A stretch of DNA of 64,000 bases from Trichoplax adhaerens (lineage: Eukaryota > Placozoa > Uniplacotomia > Trichoplacea > Trichoplacidae), in assembly GCF_000150275.1 (NCBI RefSeq), contig NW_002060964.1, positions 62,001 to 126,000 of the forward strand, read 5' to 3'. The notes beneath the pieces are model-generated. The model had not been told where the DNA came from. It was given only the letters and a program-made list of their open reading frames with translations, and did no database searches. The number at the start of each line of letters is the position of its first letter. Position 1 is the first letter of the stretch. A program made the position numbers and the translations under genes. Of the stretch, positions 1 through 13,335 are shown piece after piece.

Positions 1-1
1 G

Positions 2-2606
2 GCATTGCAGTTCAAGAACCCTATAAGCGACGATTCCTCTCGCACCTTATCTAAATTAATTGTTCCAGAGCAAAGCATGTTCATAATGGCAGATTTAAGC
101 AATGACGATAGGTTGCAAAGATAATTTATTATTGCCGTATACACATAACCTTTGATTTACTGAGCATAATATTTTTTATTTATAAATAAATCAGAGAGCC
201 AACTAAAGAGGACGAATACGTGCTATGTTCTGTTACGGTAATGAGTTGGTAACTCTCTTTCTTCAAATACTTGTTTCACTATTAACGTTATTATTTGCCG
301 CATATAGATTAATAGTAATGGATTAATTTCAATTAAACCGGATTTTAATACGTCAAATTCCTCATATCGTATAGTTACTAAATCAGAATATCAAGGTATT
401 GCTGATGAAACATTATGTTTAATAATACTAACCGATTGAAAAATTCTCAAGCATGTGATTGTCATTTTCCGCAGAGGTTTATGAATATCGTTTAGAACAT
501 TGTAGCAAACCAATGTCTAAAGTAGAAGAAGATAGGGAAAAGAAGGCACTTAAAGAGGTTGTTAGCTCTCCACATATTAAACCAGATATGATATTGTATT
601 CCTCATATATCAATGCCTACATTATACCAATCTCATTCGTAGCTTGAATTTTAATCTGATATATCAGATTTTAAATACTAAGACCTTGCACCTATTTAGT
701 TATATCAAAGGCACGGTGCTTACCAAGCAAGTCTAATCGGTACAGAATTTGCAACACCGGTTAGTTACAAAATATTACTTACAATGCTTTTTTCTTCTAA
801 CAATTTGTCAATTTTAAGCAAATGTTAACATTTGATCGATATTAACTAATAATTAGCCACCCTCTGGAACTTTAAGAGTAAACATCTTTGGAGAAATTAG
901 TACGTTAATCAATTTACATGCATCTAAAGAATGATATTTTTCCGCGATTATTAAATATGAATTATCACAACTTTTCTGTAGATATGGCAAAGAATTTTGA
1001 ATACAATGATATTTATATCCACTACTGTTTATATCTTACAACTGGTATGATCACTGGAGCTATTTCACGCTACATACATACAGACGGCTGCGGTTTAGCT
1101 AATTACTTACCTGCTGCTGTTGCTGTTGTTATAATTTAGAATGGAAAACAAGAGACTCGGACGTAATTGCTGGCTTTACCCAAATTTCTAAGTGCAAAGG
1201 CGATAAAGTATGATAATTGCCCAGTAACCTTAATTTTATGTAATTTTATCGGCTACTTTAATGCTAAAAATCAAGTAATTTTATACTTACAACATATGTC
1301 TATGACTTGTGGTAATTAAGGAAAAAACTGCTCATTTTGGGCATCCTTTCGAGTTTGAAATTACGTATGAGAAAGCAAATTTTAACCAAGGTATGTTCGG
1401 AATGTCTAGATGTATACATGCGCTTTCAAATGTATGTTCCATTCAATTTTTTAAGCATTCGTATTTTTTAAACACTATTAAACATCATATAGTTGGTGTA
1501 TCAGAGTGGCCACAGTTATTCATAGAAGTAGTATCTTGCGATAGTTGGCAAAGATATCGTATAGAGGGATACGGTTATACCTTAATACCGCAAGCTCCAG
1601 GTATGATTAACTGTGATAAGTTGTAGTATAATACATTTGATAGTAGTAAGCTTATAATATGTTAATACAAACGTAAATTTACGCTTTAAGCGACAAGTAG
1701 ACATGACAAACTGTGAGAAATCGTAGTACTATATGCATTATGCTGTAGTTATAAACTTAAAACTGTGTTAATATAACGATACAGGTAATTTAAGTGTTTA
1801 AAAACTAGCAAAAATCATCTTACCAATACATTATTATTATTATAACAGGTATGCATAAAATCGAGATTCAGACGTGGAGACCGGTGGCCCCCGATTTAGT
1901 TTCCGAAATGAGAAGATTTTTTATTGGTGGTGCACCTGAACTTAACGATATAACTTATGTTTCACATCCTGCAGGAAGTGATGTAATTATAGCAGCGTAT
2001 TTTAATGATATAAAATATTAGATTTAATGCTTGAAAGGTATTAAAAGACCAAAATTGTATTGTTGAACGATCTAGGGGCCATGTCTTAGCAAATATGGTT
2101 TAAAAACTGCTAGTTCGGGTAGTGTTACGGTTAAAATGAATGTACTGCAGCAATCGCAGTAAGAAAGCATGATTTTTATCTCAACAACCGTCTTGATAAC
2201 AACAAAATTGGAATTCCTACTTTTCAATAATGTATCGATCCTTATTTTAGATTCTTTGTGGATAAAACAAAGTCTCGTAAGAAGGTTGGAACGTTGCTTG
2301 ATAAACTCGGGTTAGTTTTTTCGCTAAGTTACATTGTGATTATGCATTCAATAATGCCAGTAAAATCTGATAAAAATTTACTTAAGTAAACAAAGTTAAT
2401 TCTGCTACATTTATTATTTCCTTTAGTGGCGAGGAGACGCAAGCAGCTTTGGCTAAAGTAATCGGTAATAACTATGAAAGCACTATAGTTCAGTGAAGAT
2501 AATATTTACTTTTTATTTTTAATAATATTTATGTCCATTAGATGCCTTTCAAAAAGCGCGAAATCGTTTAAAGGCAGCACGAGGAGAATTAGATGGAATC
2601 TATTAG
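2..2606 (+). CDS. MKS1: MKS1, B9-domain transition-zone protein (5' truncated)
   Basis: This is the C-terminal 378 residues of Meckel syndrome type 1 protein, a component of the ciliary transition-zone (MKS/B9) complex. Phase-consistent exons: 2-111, 195-237, 308-395, 475-638, 857-899, 982-1044, 1140-1207, 1321-1390, 1493-1600, 1849-1982, 2076-2158, 2251-2310, 2427-2464, 2542-2606. The B9 domain is plain: NFEYNDIYIHY, then EWPQLFIEV, then SWQRYRIEGYGY, then TWRPV and RRFFIGG. The C-terminal helix (DAFQKARNRLKAARGELDG) also matches the family. These blocks follow vertebrate MKS1 rather than B9D1 or B9D2, which are shorter and lack the RRFFIGG block in this form. The N-terminus lies before the window. 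The 475-638 and 857-899 boundaries are the least certain, because the donor after 638 is judged only from phase. Its 3' end faces the dehydrogenase on the other strand. Confidence 0.93.
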
Positions 2607-3622
2607 TGATAATTAAGTACGGCCAATACCTCGTGTGTATTTTATCGGCAGTTTCCAGTTTTGGAGATTAAAATTTTTGAAGTCAAGATCTTGACATCCA
2701 CTGAAGCCAAAGAAACGATAGCTGATATTGAAAATAGTAATGTACAGTTTCGTATATATATAGCTATAAATATTTACTAACTTATTTCATCTGTAAACTA
2801 GTTTGTTACTAGTGCTGCTTGGGATTACAAATTTTGAAACATTCTAATAGGCAGGTTGTAATTTCTAGAAAGAATAACAATTTTATTTGTAACGTAATAC
2901 CGTCTTTCGCTACAAATTCCTTTAACTGTAAATAAAACCTACGAACTGCAACTTATATTCATTTAGATATCATCCATTTCGCATGCAAATAAAGGCGAAG
3001 CTGATATACGTATCTCATTGGGTTTATATACAATTTATATCCATAGTAGTTAGTAAACTATTACGTAAATTTATTTTAGTATCCTTTCATTTTATTTCTT
3101 GAATGAAATTTTGACCTCAATTACAAAATTTGCTATTTAAAATATTCTCGGTTTCACTTGCAACAGAGGTGAGGCAGTGCTGATGTACACAATAGCCTCA
3201 TATTCGATTTCCGTCGTAGTTAGCAAGCTATCAGATAATTTTTTTAATATCCTTTAAAATTACTTCTAGGGTGTAATCTTACACTTACACATGTTATATT
3301 TCATCATTTTAATAGATTAATTATTAAAAGTTCTTGTATGGCGTATACAATTATTCACCGCTACAATCAAAGAAACTATAAAATTTTTCCTCTTAACTTT
3401 CAGCTAGAATAGGGGTTTGTACGGTTGCGTCATAAAGTCGTTTTTGCAACGATATTGAAGAGATCACTGATGTAGTCATTAGATATTAATTTAAGCCCTG
3501 GTTAAGGTGAATAATAAATATTCACATTATATGCTCTCGCTAATGTTCACCCCTTAACTTATCAGAGGTAAAATAGCATTGATCATATTAAAAACAATCG
3601 TAAATCTAGTATTTTAATTCAA
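2607..3622. other. Convergent intergenic region, MKS1 / SDR
   Basis: No coding exon is recognised. Two weak direct similarities about 170-180 bp apart (near 2993-3065 and 3172-3235, sharing a CTGAT.TAC word and a GTAGTTAG.AA block) suggest an old tandem duplication. The region otherwise looks like 3' flanking sequence. Confidence 0.5.
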
Positions 3623-5416
3623 TTACCATGGGATATTGCTACCGTCATAACCTAACAGTTTTCCGCTGTCACTTAAATTAAGATTTTCGATAACATTCAT
3701 CATCCCTTTTATTGACTCTTCGACAAAGAGAGGTGCTTTTGGACCACCTAGATCAGTACGAACCCAGCCTGGATGCATTGTGATAGCGATAATATTTCTT
3801 GGAGCAAATTCAATAGCCATACTTTTTGTAGCCATGTTAAGTGCAGCCTGATGTAGAATGGATATAAAAATACAACCGAATTTAGAGTTATGATTACGTG
3901 GACCTACAGGTGAAATGCTTCATGTAAAAATTGTTAGTGTAGTAAAGCCAATGAAGGTATGCTTACTTTACTACATCTGTAAGGGTATAAGACTCCAGAT
4001 TCAGCATTATTTGATTCGATAGAACCAAGGATACTAGACATATTCACAACAACTGCAGGTAGAAAGATATCACGAGTACTTGATGGGTTTGATGCAGCTC
4101 TTAGTAATCTATAAAACGCCTGGAGAATAAAGGTTATAATCTATTAGCAGATTTTAAGTTAAATACCTCACTAAATAGTTATGAATGGTCAATCGAGGTG
4201 ATTCCAATTGTATTGATGAATAACGCCGCCTACTTATACCTTAGTTAACATGATAGGTGATGAAACATTAACATCCATAACTTTCATGAAATCGCTTCTG
4301 TTCACCGTTGGAATTGGTCCGCCATTTATTGATATTCCAGCGTTATTAATAAGTAAATTTAGGCCATTACCGCCGACTTTTTTGTTAACAACCTCAACAG
4401 CAGAATGGATATCTTGATCATTTTGAACATCTATGAAATAGTGGCGTAGCCAATAATTTAAGCTAGTAATCTCTTTGGCAAGTAGTATAGGTGGATGGAT
4501 GTTTTATAACACTAATATGAAGTTATTCACTAGAATAATGGAGTTGTTTTTCATTAATGTATAGTAATTCTAATTATCAGGTCAACAATCACGCACTCAT
4601 TACTAGTCGTTACTAAGAGGTAGCTTATGGACGAATTTTGTAGAGTAATAATATATCATCAGCATAAGATCATACCTAGTTGTACAATTTGAACTTTAGA
4701 ATTTTCTTTAGCAATGGAGAGCAATTCCTACGACAGAGAAATCAATAATACATCTTATGTACAGCTTGTAACCATTGCTGGGCATTTTATACAGTAGTAT
4801 GAGACTACCCATAGTCGACCTCGGTTGAAGTGACAAGATATTTAATCTATTTCCTAATTCATGCAATGTTTACAAACAACCAAGTTAAATGACAGATTGC
4901 AGCAATCTGCTACAGAGATTATAATAATCATTAATTCCTTGCAGTTTAATGCCTCTAATTTGCTTATCGAGCCGCTATACATTCATTGCAGGTATTACAA
5001 CGGTTCCGTAAGCATATCCTCAACCATTGCTAAAAACCTGTACAGCGCCATGGTTACACAATACAGTACAACTTTATTCCTCAGGCATTCTATCCGAGCG
5101 ACAAGTTCATGTACAATATATTGCTGTACTACGAGTTTATTACTGTAATATGCAGATTTCTACTTTCTATCCACATTCGTATACTGCATTATGTCACATC
5201 TTGACATTATCATTATTAAAGAGAACAAATCAATTCTCGATACATAGTCCTAGTTTACTACTGCCATTTCAATTAACAACTCACTTGAGCATCGTTTGGC
5301 TTGCGGCAAGCAGCAAAAACATGTCGATAGTTTTCATTTTTAGCCAACTCTTTGGCAAACTGCAAGCCAAGACCTCGGTTCGATCCAGTTATAAAGACTG
5401 CTCTATTGTACGCCAT
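3623..5416 (-). CDS. Short-chain dehydrogenase/reductase (C-factor/sniffer-like)
   Basis: A classical NAD(P)-dependent SDR of 250 aa in five exons: 5285-5416, 4676-4727, 4240-4430, 3967-4119, 3623-3847; phases close exactly. The cofactor motif TGxxxGxG is TGSNRGLG at residues 10-17, NNAG is at 90-93, the catalytic serine lies in NMSS (about 153), and YxxxK is Y172-R-C-S-K176. HPGWVRTDLGG follows as in carbonyl reductase/sniffer-type SDRs. The ATG at 5416 sits directly before the first beta strand, as usual for cytosolic members of this group. The substrate cannot be read from sequence; relatives reduce carbonyls. Intron 1 (4728-5284) is long for this gene and holds GTAC-type palindromes near 5040-5075. 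A nuclear-receptor-like element lies about 250 bp upstream of the start. Confidence 0.93.
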
Positions 5417-6848
5417 ATCCTGCACATTCACAAATTAGAGCTGCAAGTATTAAATTCAAGTTTTAGCACGGATTACTCTTAGCCTTGATGACTTCTAGCT
5501 CATCTCATTTCAGCTCGATAGGGTAATGTTATCACGTCCCAGTCTCAAACTGGTGTCCAGTAGGCAATAAGTTTAATGTAGGCCCCCATACAGTCCATTT
5601 GCGTATGCTGGTAATCTCAACGATCCTTGATCCTGCGGCTTGCTCTTTTCACCATAGTAACTGACCCTTGACCACAAGGGTCAAGGAAGCCACAAAACTG
5701 TGTTACTACGTATCTTGTCTTGACAGGACTACATGTATTAGTTACTATCGCAGTCCACGACTGTATGGAGTACTATATAGTCTTTCCGGACTTGGGCATC
5801 AATTGCAGAACACTACTATACTATTCCAAAAGCACCCCATATGCTCCATGGAATGAATTAACTGGAACTACTTAACAGTCTACTGTTTCGTGATTGTTTA
5901 TAAGAGCATCGGAAATCGGGAAACAAATGCTAAGAAATTAGGCCAGATATCCGCCTGATTTATCGTACTTTAATCAGTAAATATAAAAATAATAGCAGTC
6001 TAGCACTGTACAGGATTAGGGATAAAAGACAAATGAGGATACTAAAAAGAGTCTAGAATCTATACTAGCCAGACTACATTACTGCAAGACAGTGGCTAAT
6101 AGCTGCTTTTATGCATATACCCGTTTATTGATCAAGATTTTATGGAGGAAGAAATGAAATCTTCTATTCCTTCCAACGTACAGTATGACAAGAGTAGTGT
6201 AGGACCTGCCACTAATGTACTACTCTGAATGTGATGCCTTCATAAAACAGCAAATAATAACAATTCTCACGCTCATGGACCAACAGGAATGGTGTATTAT
6301 TTACTACTACTGTAAAAGAGAAAAGATGCAATCGTATACGTAATTTAAAAAAGTGTATAGATTAGTTTAAATAATTCTTGCTGCCTACATCACGTTCTTA
6401 AGGAAGTTCATCACAGATGAAAGTAAACGAATTTCATACATTATGATACAGATCACAAAGACAGTAAAATTTTTGTAAACGAATAAAACGCAGAAGCAGT
6501 TAAAAAGTCGAGAAATTTAAGATACTCGTAACATTCTGTGTGGGAGTATACAAGACATACAATTTACAATAAAATTTTAATAACTCTTTTTCGTATTTAC
6601 AGTGAAGGATACGGTACACAAGTATTTCGCCAAATTTATAGCATGGCAAAATTATTTAAATTTACACAAAGTAGCAATAGCTTCAATTAACTTAGGATTA
6701 CGATTTACTGTAAAAGTTAATTAAAGATATGCCAATACCAACGCCAAATTTAGCGACCGGTCCAACGTTTATAGCTTTGATGTAATAAATCTTAATCTAG
6801 CGAGTTGTCAATGTAGATGTGTCTACGTAGTAAAGGGATGGTAACTTA
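5417..6848. other. SDR upstream region / NCoR 3' flank
   Basis: This holds the presumed promoter of the dehydrogenase (start at 5416) and the 3' flank of the NCoR gene (stop at 6849), both on the minus strand. Short GTACAG words occur near 6007 and 6179. No further exon is recognised. Confidence 0.5.
5662..5683. promoter_or_regulatory. DR1-like / inverted nuclear-receptor half-site element
   Basis: TGACCCTTGACC (5662-5673) reads on the minus strand as two GGTCA-type half-sites one base apart, the DR1 layout used by RXR and HNF4-type receptors. The same stretch is an inverted repeat: TGACCCTTG, a four-base spacer, then CAAGGGTCA, ending at 5683. It lies about 250 bp upstream of the SDR start codon. 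Binding is inferred only. Confidence 0.35.
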
Positions 6849-9800
6849 CTAGCTGTCATTATCACTAGCCTTATTAGGTGAATCGACAGCTTTATTCGAG
6901 ATTACGTCTTGTGGTACGTTTGTGCTTTCAGTTATTTCACTCTTACTAGGGCACGAAGCAGTTTCGTTAAAACTAGCCGAACTTAATTCAGTTAGTTTTT
7001 GAGTTGATATAGGAAACGTTAGGGCTGAATAACGATAAGGTGAGTGAGAAGCTATATCTTCACTATTACTTAAGCCCCCTGCATTAAGCGGTATGACCGA
7101 AGTTGGCATAGTATTTGGAGGTGGGGATATTGGTTCCGTAGCTAACGGAGAATCTTCATCGGATGTGATATCTTCTATACCGTCACCAGTCAATTTTGCC
7201 GCTTTAACTACATTTCTGCTATCGCTGCTAACTATGTCCATTTGTTCTACTTCTACTGAACTGTCAGATGATTGATCCTCTTCCGGTAAATTTTTCTCCT
7301 CTACCACGTCATCCTCGTTGTCTGAATTACATTTAGCTTCTATGACGTCTTTGCTGCACGAATCTTCAGTAGCATCCTCTTGTGGATAGCTTGGCTCTAC
7401 TGATTCTTCTTCTGCAGGGTCATCAACTACACACGCATTATTCGCAGATTCGTTACAGGGACGCTCTGAATCTTCACTAGTCCGCGATTCATAATAATAT
7501 CTAGAAGTATTAGCATCAGTTCCGTCTAGACCGAGACTCATAAGTGCAGCTATCGCAACATTTTCTTTCGAGTCATTTTGGTTACATGCATTGGAATGAC
7601 TAGCGAAAGGCGCTAATTCAGATTGGACAGTCTCGGAAGCTTGACTCTCATCTCCTTTTACGGGATCGTAGTCTTCCTGCTTTGAATCAGAACTAGCTAC
7701 AGTTATGATTTCGCTTTGTTCCATAACATCGTCAGAGCTCCTTTGCACTTCATCAGTTTCCATCGTTGACATACTATTATCCACTTCAACTTCATCCATT
7801 TTAGTCTCTTTGGTATCCGATACGGAAACCTGTGACGCCAGCTGAGTCTCGCTTGGCACTTCAACGGGTTCAGTCGCTGTTGTCGGAGCATCTAAATTCT
7901 CTTCCTTACCTTGGACTAACGATTCCATCTCAGAATTGGATGCGGTAACGCTAACATCTTCTGATTCATTTTCTTGATCGGCTGCTTCTAGTTTTGATGA
8001 AATCGTAGTTGTTGGAATATCTTCAGTTTTATCCAATGGATTGGTGTCTACTTGAATATCATGCTGGTCTTCCGGGTTGCTTACGACTGGAGCGTTCAAA
8101 TTTGAATTATCTTTATTATTAGAATTAGCACTCTTTGCTTTATTTGTTACATTAGAGGTCTTATTGGATTTAGCATCACTTTGGCCACTTGTACGAGAAG
8201 ATGTACGATGAGATCGATTGCTTTGACTGCCAGATTCATTTTTTGATTGCTTAGAACTACCAGAAGAAGCGCCCTGCTGAAAATGATATTATAAAAAGCA
8301 ACTAACGTTAGAGAGGTACGAAAACGTAATTTATTTCAATAATTATAATCGCTTACGAACCTTATCCATTTTACTTTGCAACACCAACGCTTCCAAATTA
8401 TGCTTTTTCTTATAATTAAAATAGTAATTTTTACACTGGGCTTCTGTTTTTGTTATTACCATGCGAGAAATTTCAGACCACAGGCGACCATGAAGTTGTA
8501 GGCCTAAAGCGTAGCGCAGGTAAACAAAACAAGCTATAGCATATCAATTGTATTAATAAAGAATAATTGTAACCTTAGTTTGCTAACCTTGCTTTGCGAT
8601 TTCAATTTCAGCCTCGGTCCAACGTGGAGTTTCTAAATTCAAGACGTAGTAGGCAAGGAAAGATTGGATACCAAAATTAATGTTGAAGTAGTGAATGATT
8701 GAAAAGTTATTTATAAATTCAAACAGTTGCACACGAAATCTTACCGACTCCTCGGTGGTGTTGCCCATCGGTACTCTTTTTGTCAGGATTACTATAGCAG
8801 AGCATGATCGCACAACCTGTTATCCATAAAATCATCTTAATTGTGATATTACAGTACTTGTTAAATACCTTGATGAAGAGGATTCATCAATCTTCATAGT
8901 TTTGGCACTTTTCGGTAGATCTGTATCACCCCTTATTTGTATATCAGGATTCATAGGACTGTTGTCATTCATCTAAAAATTAATCGGTCAAACTATTACA
9001 CAAGCATTGTGGCAAAAAAACGCAAGCTACACAAATGTTTCGAAAGATAAGATATCCTCGAAACGCTTATGATACTGATGTTATTTAACTGCCTGTGCTA
9101 TCTGGCTAAAATAATATTAATATGACGCATTGAATTACATCTTTCAATTCTCTCTAAGTGAACTCAATAGATAGATTCTTATTCGCACTAATACTTACTG
9201 TTACTCTTCTTTTTCGTTTTCCAGTTCTATAATATTGCTTATAATTTACTTTTTTCTTTGTCATATAGTAAAAGTGAACACAGTCTTGGACTGACTATAG
9301 TTCAAATGGAGATATGATTGCAGTTATGAACCGATTTTTGATTCAATCATACGAAACATATAAATGGGCATTTGGAATCAAACGATAAGTTATTAAATAC
9401 AATTATACCTTGTTATAAAAAAATGAAGCGATGGTGAAAAAATCCTTTGGATATAAAGCAAATCTATGAAAATGTTGTAAAAATTAAACACTCAGTTCGA
9501 ATAATGCTTTAAACTAAACTTCAAAATACTGTAAGCTTACTTCTCAACGAAGAGTTTCTTTTCTTCTTCAGTCCATATACTTTGAATTTTTCGTTGTAAC
9601 TCAAAGGCTTTGATGTCAGTAATAAGGCCTTTTTCAAGGGTAAAGTAAATATATTATTTTCTTTAATCAAAGGATAACTTACTTTTTTGTTAAGCACTAA
9701 TGCATTACTAACCATTATTATTTACGAATTTAACCATTTTATCATCGTCATCTATCATCTGTGGAGGGTAAATGGCTAGATCTTTGACCTCATCGTGCTT

Positions 9801-12800
9801 TCGCTGTAACAAAAAAATGTATATTTATTACAACAGCAGTACAATGAAATCTGATGAACTCATTTCAACCAGCACCTCACAATATTCTGATGCTGTATCA
9901 CCCCCATATTCCGGTTCGCCTCTGGCTGTATCCGAACGAGTGGCTGCGCCATAACTTCTGGTTCCAGCTCTGATAAGAAATTATTTAATTTATGCAAATG
10001 TTTAGACTAATCCTATAAACCTAAGGGTTATAATTTAATAATTATTATATAGATGAACCTTGCAATTCTTTCTTGATACTCTCGATTTTTTTTAATATCT
10101 GGAAAAAATCGTTCATACAATTCCCTAGCTTTCGCCTCTCTATTCCTATGGTAACATGTTAATAAATCAGCGGTGTTGAGAATTTAGAGCATAGTCACAA
10201 ACGCAACCTACTTCCGCTTTGGGTTATTTTCTGTTCGGCTAAGTTTTTTATCCCATAACGATTTCATTTTCTCAAAGTCCTTCCTTAACTGGATCATCTA
10301 TGTAGACATCATATTTCTTGAGTTTACTTATCTCAAATAATACAAAGGTATCGCGCATAGGCATCACGTATTATAAAATTATCCTATTAGTGTTTTACCC
10401 TATCAAATTTGGTAGCTCTCCTTTCACTAATAAACCTCACCAGTTTAAAGTAGGTTTCTTCACGAAATCTTTAAAACGAAATTAAAAATGTGTAATTAAT
10501 TTGTATATTTATTTATCGTTGTGCATTAATTTGCAAAGCACCTTTCTAGATTTTCATGAAAAATAGGCAAGTCCGAAGGTTCTCGATATAATGGTTCTGT
10601 CTTTGTGTACGTGTTATAATCTTTCAAGTCGTTATACGATTTTTGCGCTTTCGTCTACAAGAATTTCCGAATAATAGATGACAATCTGTTATGACATACA
10701 GACTGAAATTTTAATTCGCATTGCAAAGCATTTAAAAGGCTATGTATGAACAATTTACCCTATTATCAGAGTAGATAAGCTCAATAAGACTATTAGGCTT
10801 TTTTTCCTTTATTTTCTCAACCTTTTGTACGCTTTCAACAGTTACACTAGATTCAGCTTCTAATCTTTCCTACATTGGAAACGTATTAACGGATAGATAT
10901 TAGAACAAGTTTAATTTAAACGATGAACTTTCAAGTCATATCTAAACCAATTACTCAACAGGATAAATTAATACGATTTGAAATGTAAAACAGCATGGCT
11001 GACTTTCATTTTACGCAATATTTTACGTAGTAATGTAATGTATTATAAGTATTACTTAAATTCTTCTATATCTACTGAGATGAAAGTATACTCTTACAAG
11101 TATGCACGTATAATTTTCTTAAAGCTATCAGTTTCGAGTTTAATAGATCCTTTATGTAATACCTGTTTTTTCAGAAGATCTCCTATTTCTTGCTCAATCT
11201 TAGTTATTTCCATATCAATACTATCTAGTGATTGCAATAAATCTTCCTTCATAGTTGAAGTTGGTCGCTGTTGGCTTTCTTGAACATCGGCTTTAACTTC
11301 ATCTTTGTTTTCATCGTCAGAATCTGTTAAAGCAGATATACATCGCAGTATTAGTCGTCATCATAGCTCATCGGTTCTTTTCGTAGCGTTTTTATAGCGA
11401 TTTTATATGATAAAAATTTTTCAAAATTAAACACAGAACTTTACCTGATGATGAAGACGGAGAAATCGCTTCGAACTCAGTATCTAAAGGGCGTTCATTC
11501 TAAATTTACAAATTACACACTTAAATATAAGCAACTTACAGCGTTTGATCATAAAGTTTTAGTTTATGTTGTAACATTTTATCATTGAAAGTTACCTCTG
11601 ATTTTATTTTTACTGTAGGAGTAGGCAATTGATCATGTGGGATTGCGGATGATGTATGATGAAGATTGAAACGTTTGGCAGGAGATGGAAACTTTGATGT
11701 TCTCGGAGAATGACTTTTGTTGGAATGATGATAGGTGGAAGACCTGCATTGTAGATTAAGATAATTATAATATATATGGTAATGATGATACATGTTAGGA
11801 GTATCTTAAAAGAAATTAAGGGATTAAATTAATATCTACAATGATTTGCAAGATAGATCGAATTATCCACCGCTTTAATGCAAAGGACAGATCAGGTGGT
11901 CATTAGAGCAGAATGTCTACCGCTAGTTCAACACACTAAGTTCGAAATATATGCTGTACTACCAGTTACATAGGCTCTCTTTGATTTACCTTTCTTTTCC
12001 GCTATTGTGACTATGAAACTCAGATAACAGGGACAATCTCTTAACTGTCTTGCCATTGTAAATTCGATCACTGGTATATAATGATAATAATGCAGCGAAT
12101 AAAGAAGTTAATAAAAAAATAATTTAAACATGATATAATAACGGTAAAACAAATCGCTCCCGAGTATACATGACTATGATAATGTTTCACATCTGTTGTA
12201 CTTCTACGAATAACTATGTTTTACTTTAAATTGTAGCTGATACTTGAGATAGGTGTATTGCCTAAGCAAGTTACCTCATAAGAAAAGTAAATAAGTAGGG
12301 TAACATTTTATTTGACGACATACTTGTAGTTAGAAGAGTCATGGCTGTCTCTGTTATTTTCCTTGGAGTACTGCCACTTAGGCGGTATACTGTTTCCTTC
12401 GCTTACCTAAAGATTGCATTTATTTAATACTGTAGGCTGAAGTATAATTTCATCATGAAAATGGTTAAGCATATATTATATCCATTGATCGCTAAATACA
12501 AGTCAAACAACACTACAGTACTAGACATATGAGTCTTGCATGCACGATTAAAGGACAGAAATAATCTCTGGACAATGGCATCAATACGAGCTAATAGCTT
12601 ACGAAACTCAGGCTAATACATCTATATCCCTACATAACACGGTCTATGAGTACAACAAGTAGCAATGACAGCATGGTAGTGGATGGTAAGTTGTGCAGGT
12701 AATTGATATTTTTTGTAGGTAGGTCAGGTATTCTGAAACCTTACAAGATATAATTTTAGATGACATTGTCACTATAATCACTCCAGTACGTCCAAAATAT

Positions 12801-13335
12801 GGTATTAACGCCATCTTTAATTGCCTATGTTAGCTATTACGTTGCATCCAAAGGCTAGTACCTTTGCAAGAATAAGTTGTAACTGAAGACTATGTAAAAT
12901 ATCCTTTAACGATCGCTATGAAACATAACAAAACGGTCGTTACCTTCCAACATCGAGCGCAATCATTGACGATAAAAGCACTCATGCTAAATAGATTAAT
13001 CGCCATTTTTAAACCCTTGAAACTATGACTAACCTGTTTAATGTCTGAACTTTGTTCATCCATGCTGCCTATAGGCGTTTCATTTTGAAATTTTGGATTC
13101 ATATCGCATGAACTCGGTGGTTCACTATTACTGATCCACGGATGACAAGTGTATTTCATGAAGCAAAAATAATATTGCAAGCATATTGATTTTAAAATAG
13201 ATAATTGACTTTCAATCTAACAAGAGCATTATCAATACTCTTTCTTTGAATTTAAATGATAATAAACAGCATTTAAGACTTTCCATCTTGTCAAGAAGGA
13301 TCAGTAGCTTACCTTTTGATCAGGTTTTCAGCCAT
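6849..13335 (-). CDS. NCOR1: NCoR/SMRT nuclear receptor corepressor, short form
   Basis: Nuclear scaffold corepressor that activates HDAC3 and links it to transcription factors. Exons, 5' to 3': 13313-13335, 13034-13130, 12324-12406, 11596-11743, 11445-11499, 11163-11323, 10759-10869, 10542-10654, 10399-10468, 10212-10297, 10059-10145, 9876-9969, 9713-9803, 9541-9628, 9409-9463, 9199-9294, 8869-8972, 8745-8791, 8588-8632, 8361-8503, 6849-8276. The total is 3225 nt (1074 aa) with every phase consistent. An N-terminal coiled coil (about 160-190) precedes the conserved TENNPKRK...[13 protein letters not shown] region. SANT1/deacetylase-activating domain is at about 423-475 ([24 protein letters not shown]) and SANT2 at about 538-590 ([31 protein letters not shown]). 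The last exon encodes a Ser/Glu/Asp-rich tail. The ATG at 13335 and the small exons before 11743 are the weakest part. At 1074 aa it is under half the vertebrate length (about 2400), with no clear CoRNR boxes. Vertebrates have two paralogues; this is probably a pro-orthologue. Confidence 0.93.

Noticed and set aside
5027-5482. A 151-codon plus-strand open frame
   Set aside because: It lies antisense to the first SDR exon and its intron. The minus-strand exon has the TGxxxGxG motif and closed splice phases, so the frame is a shadow.
7093-7275. A plus-strand open frame opposite the NCoR tail
   Set aside because: It mirrors the Ser/Asp-rich last exon of NCoR on the other strand; the low-complexity codons keep it open.
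10978-11283. A plus-strand 101-codon frame
   Set aside because: Its right half is antisense to the NCoR coiled-coil exon 11163-11323; there is no independent support.
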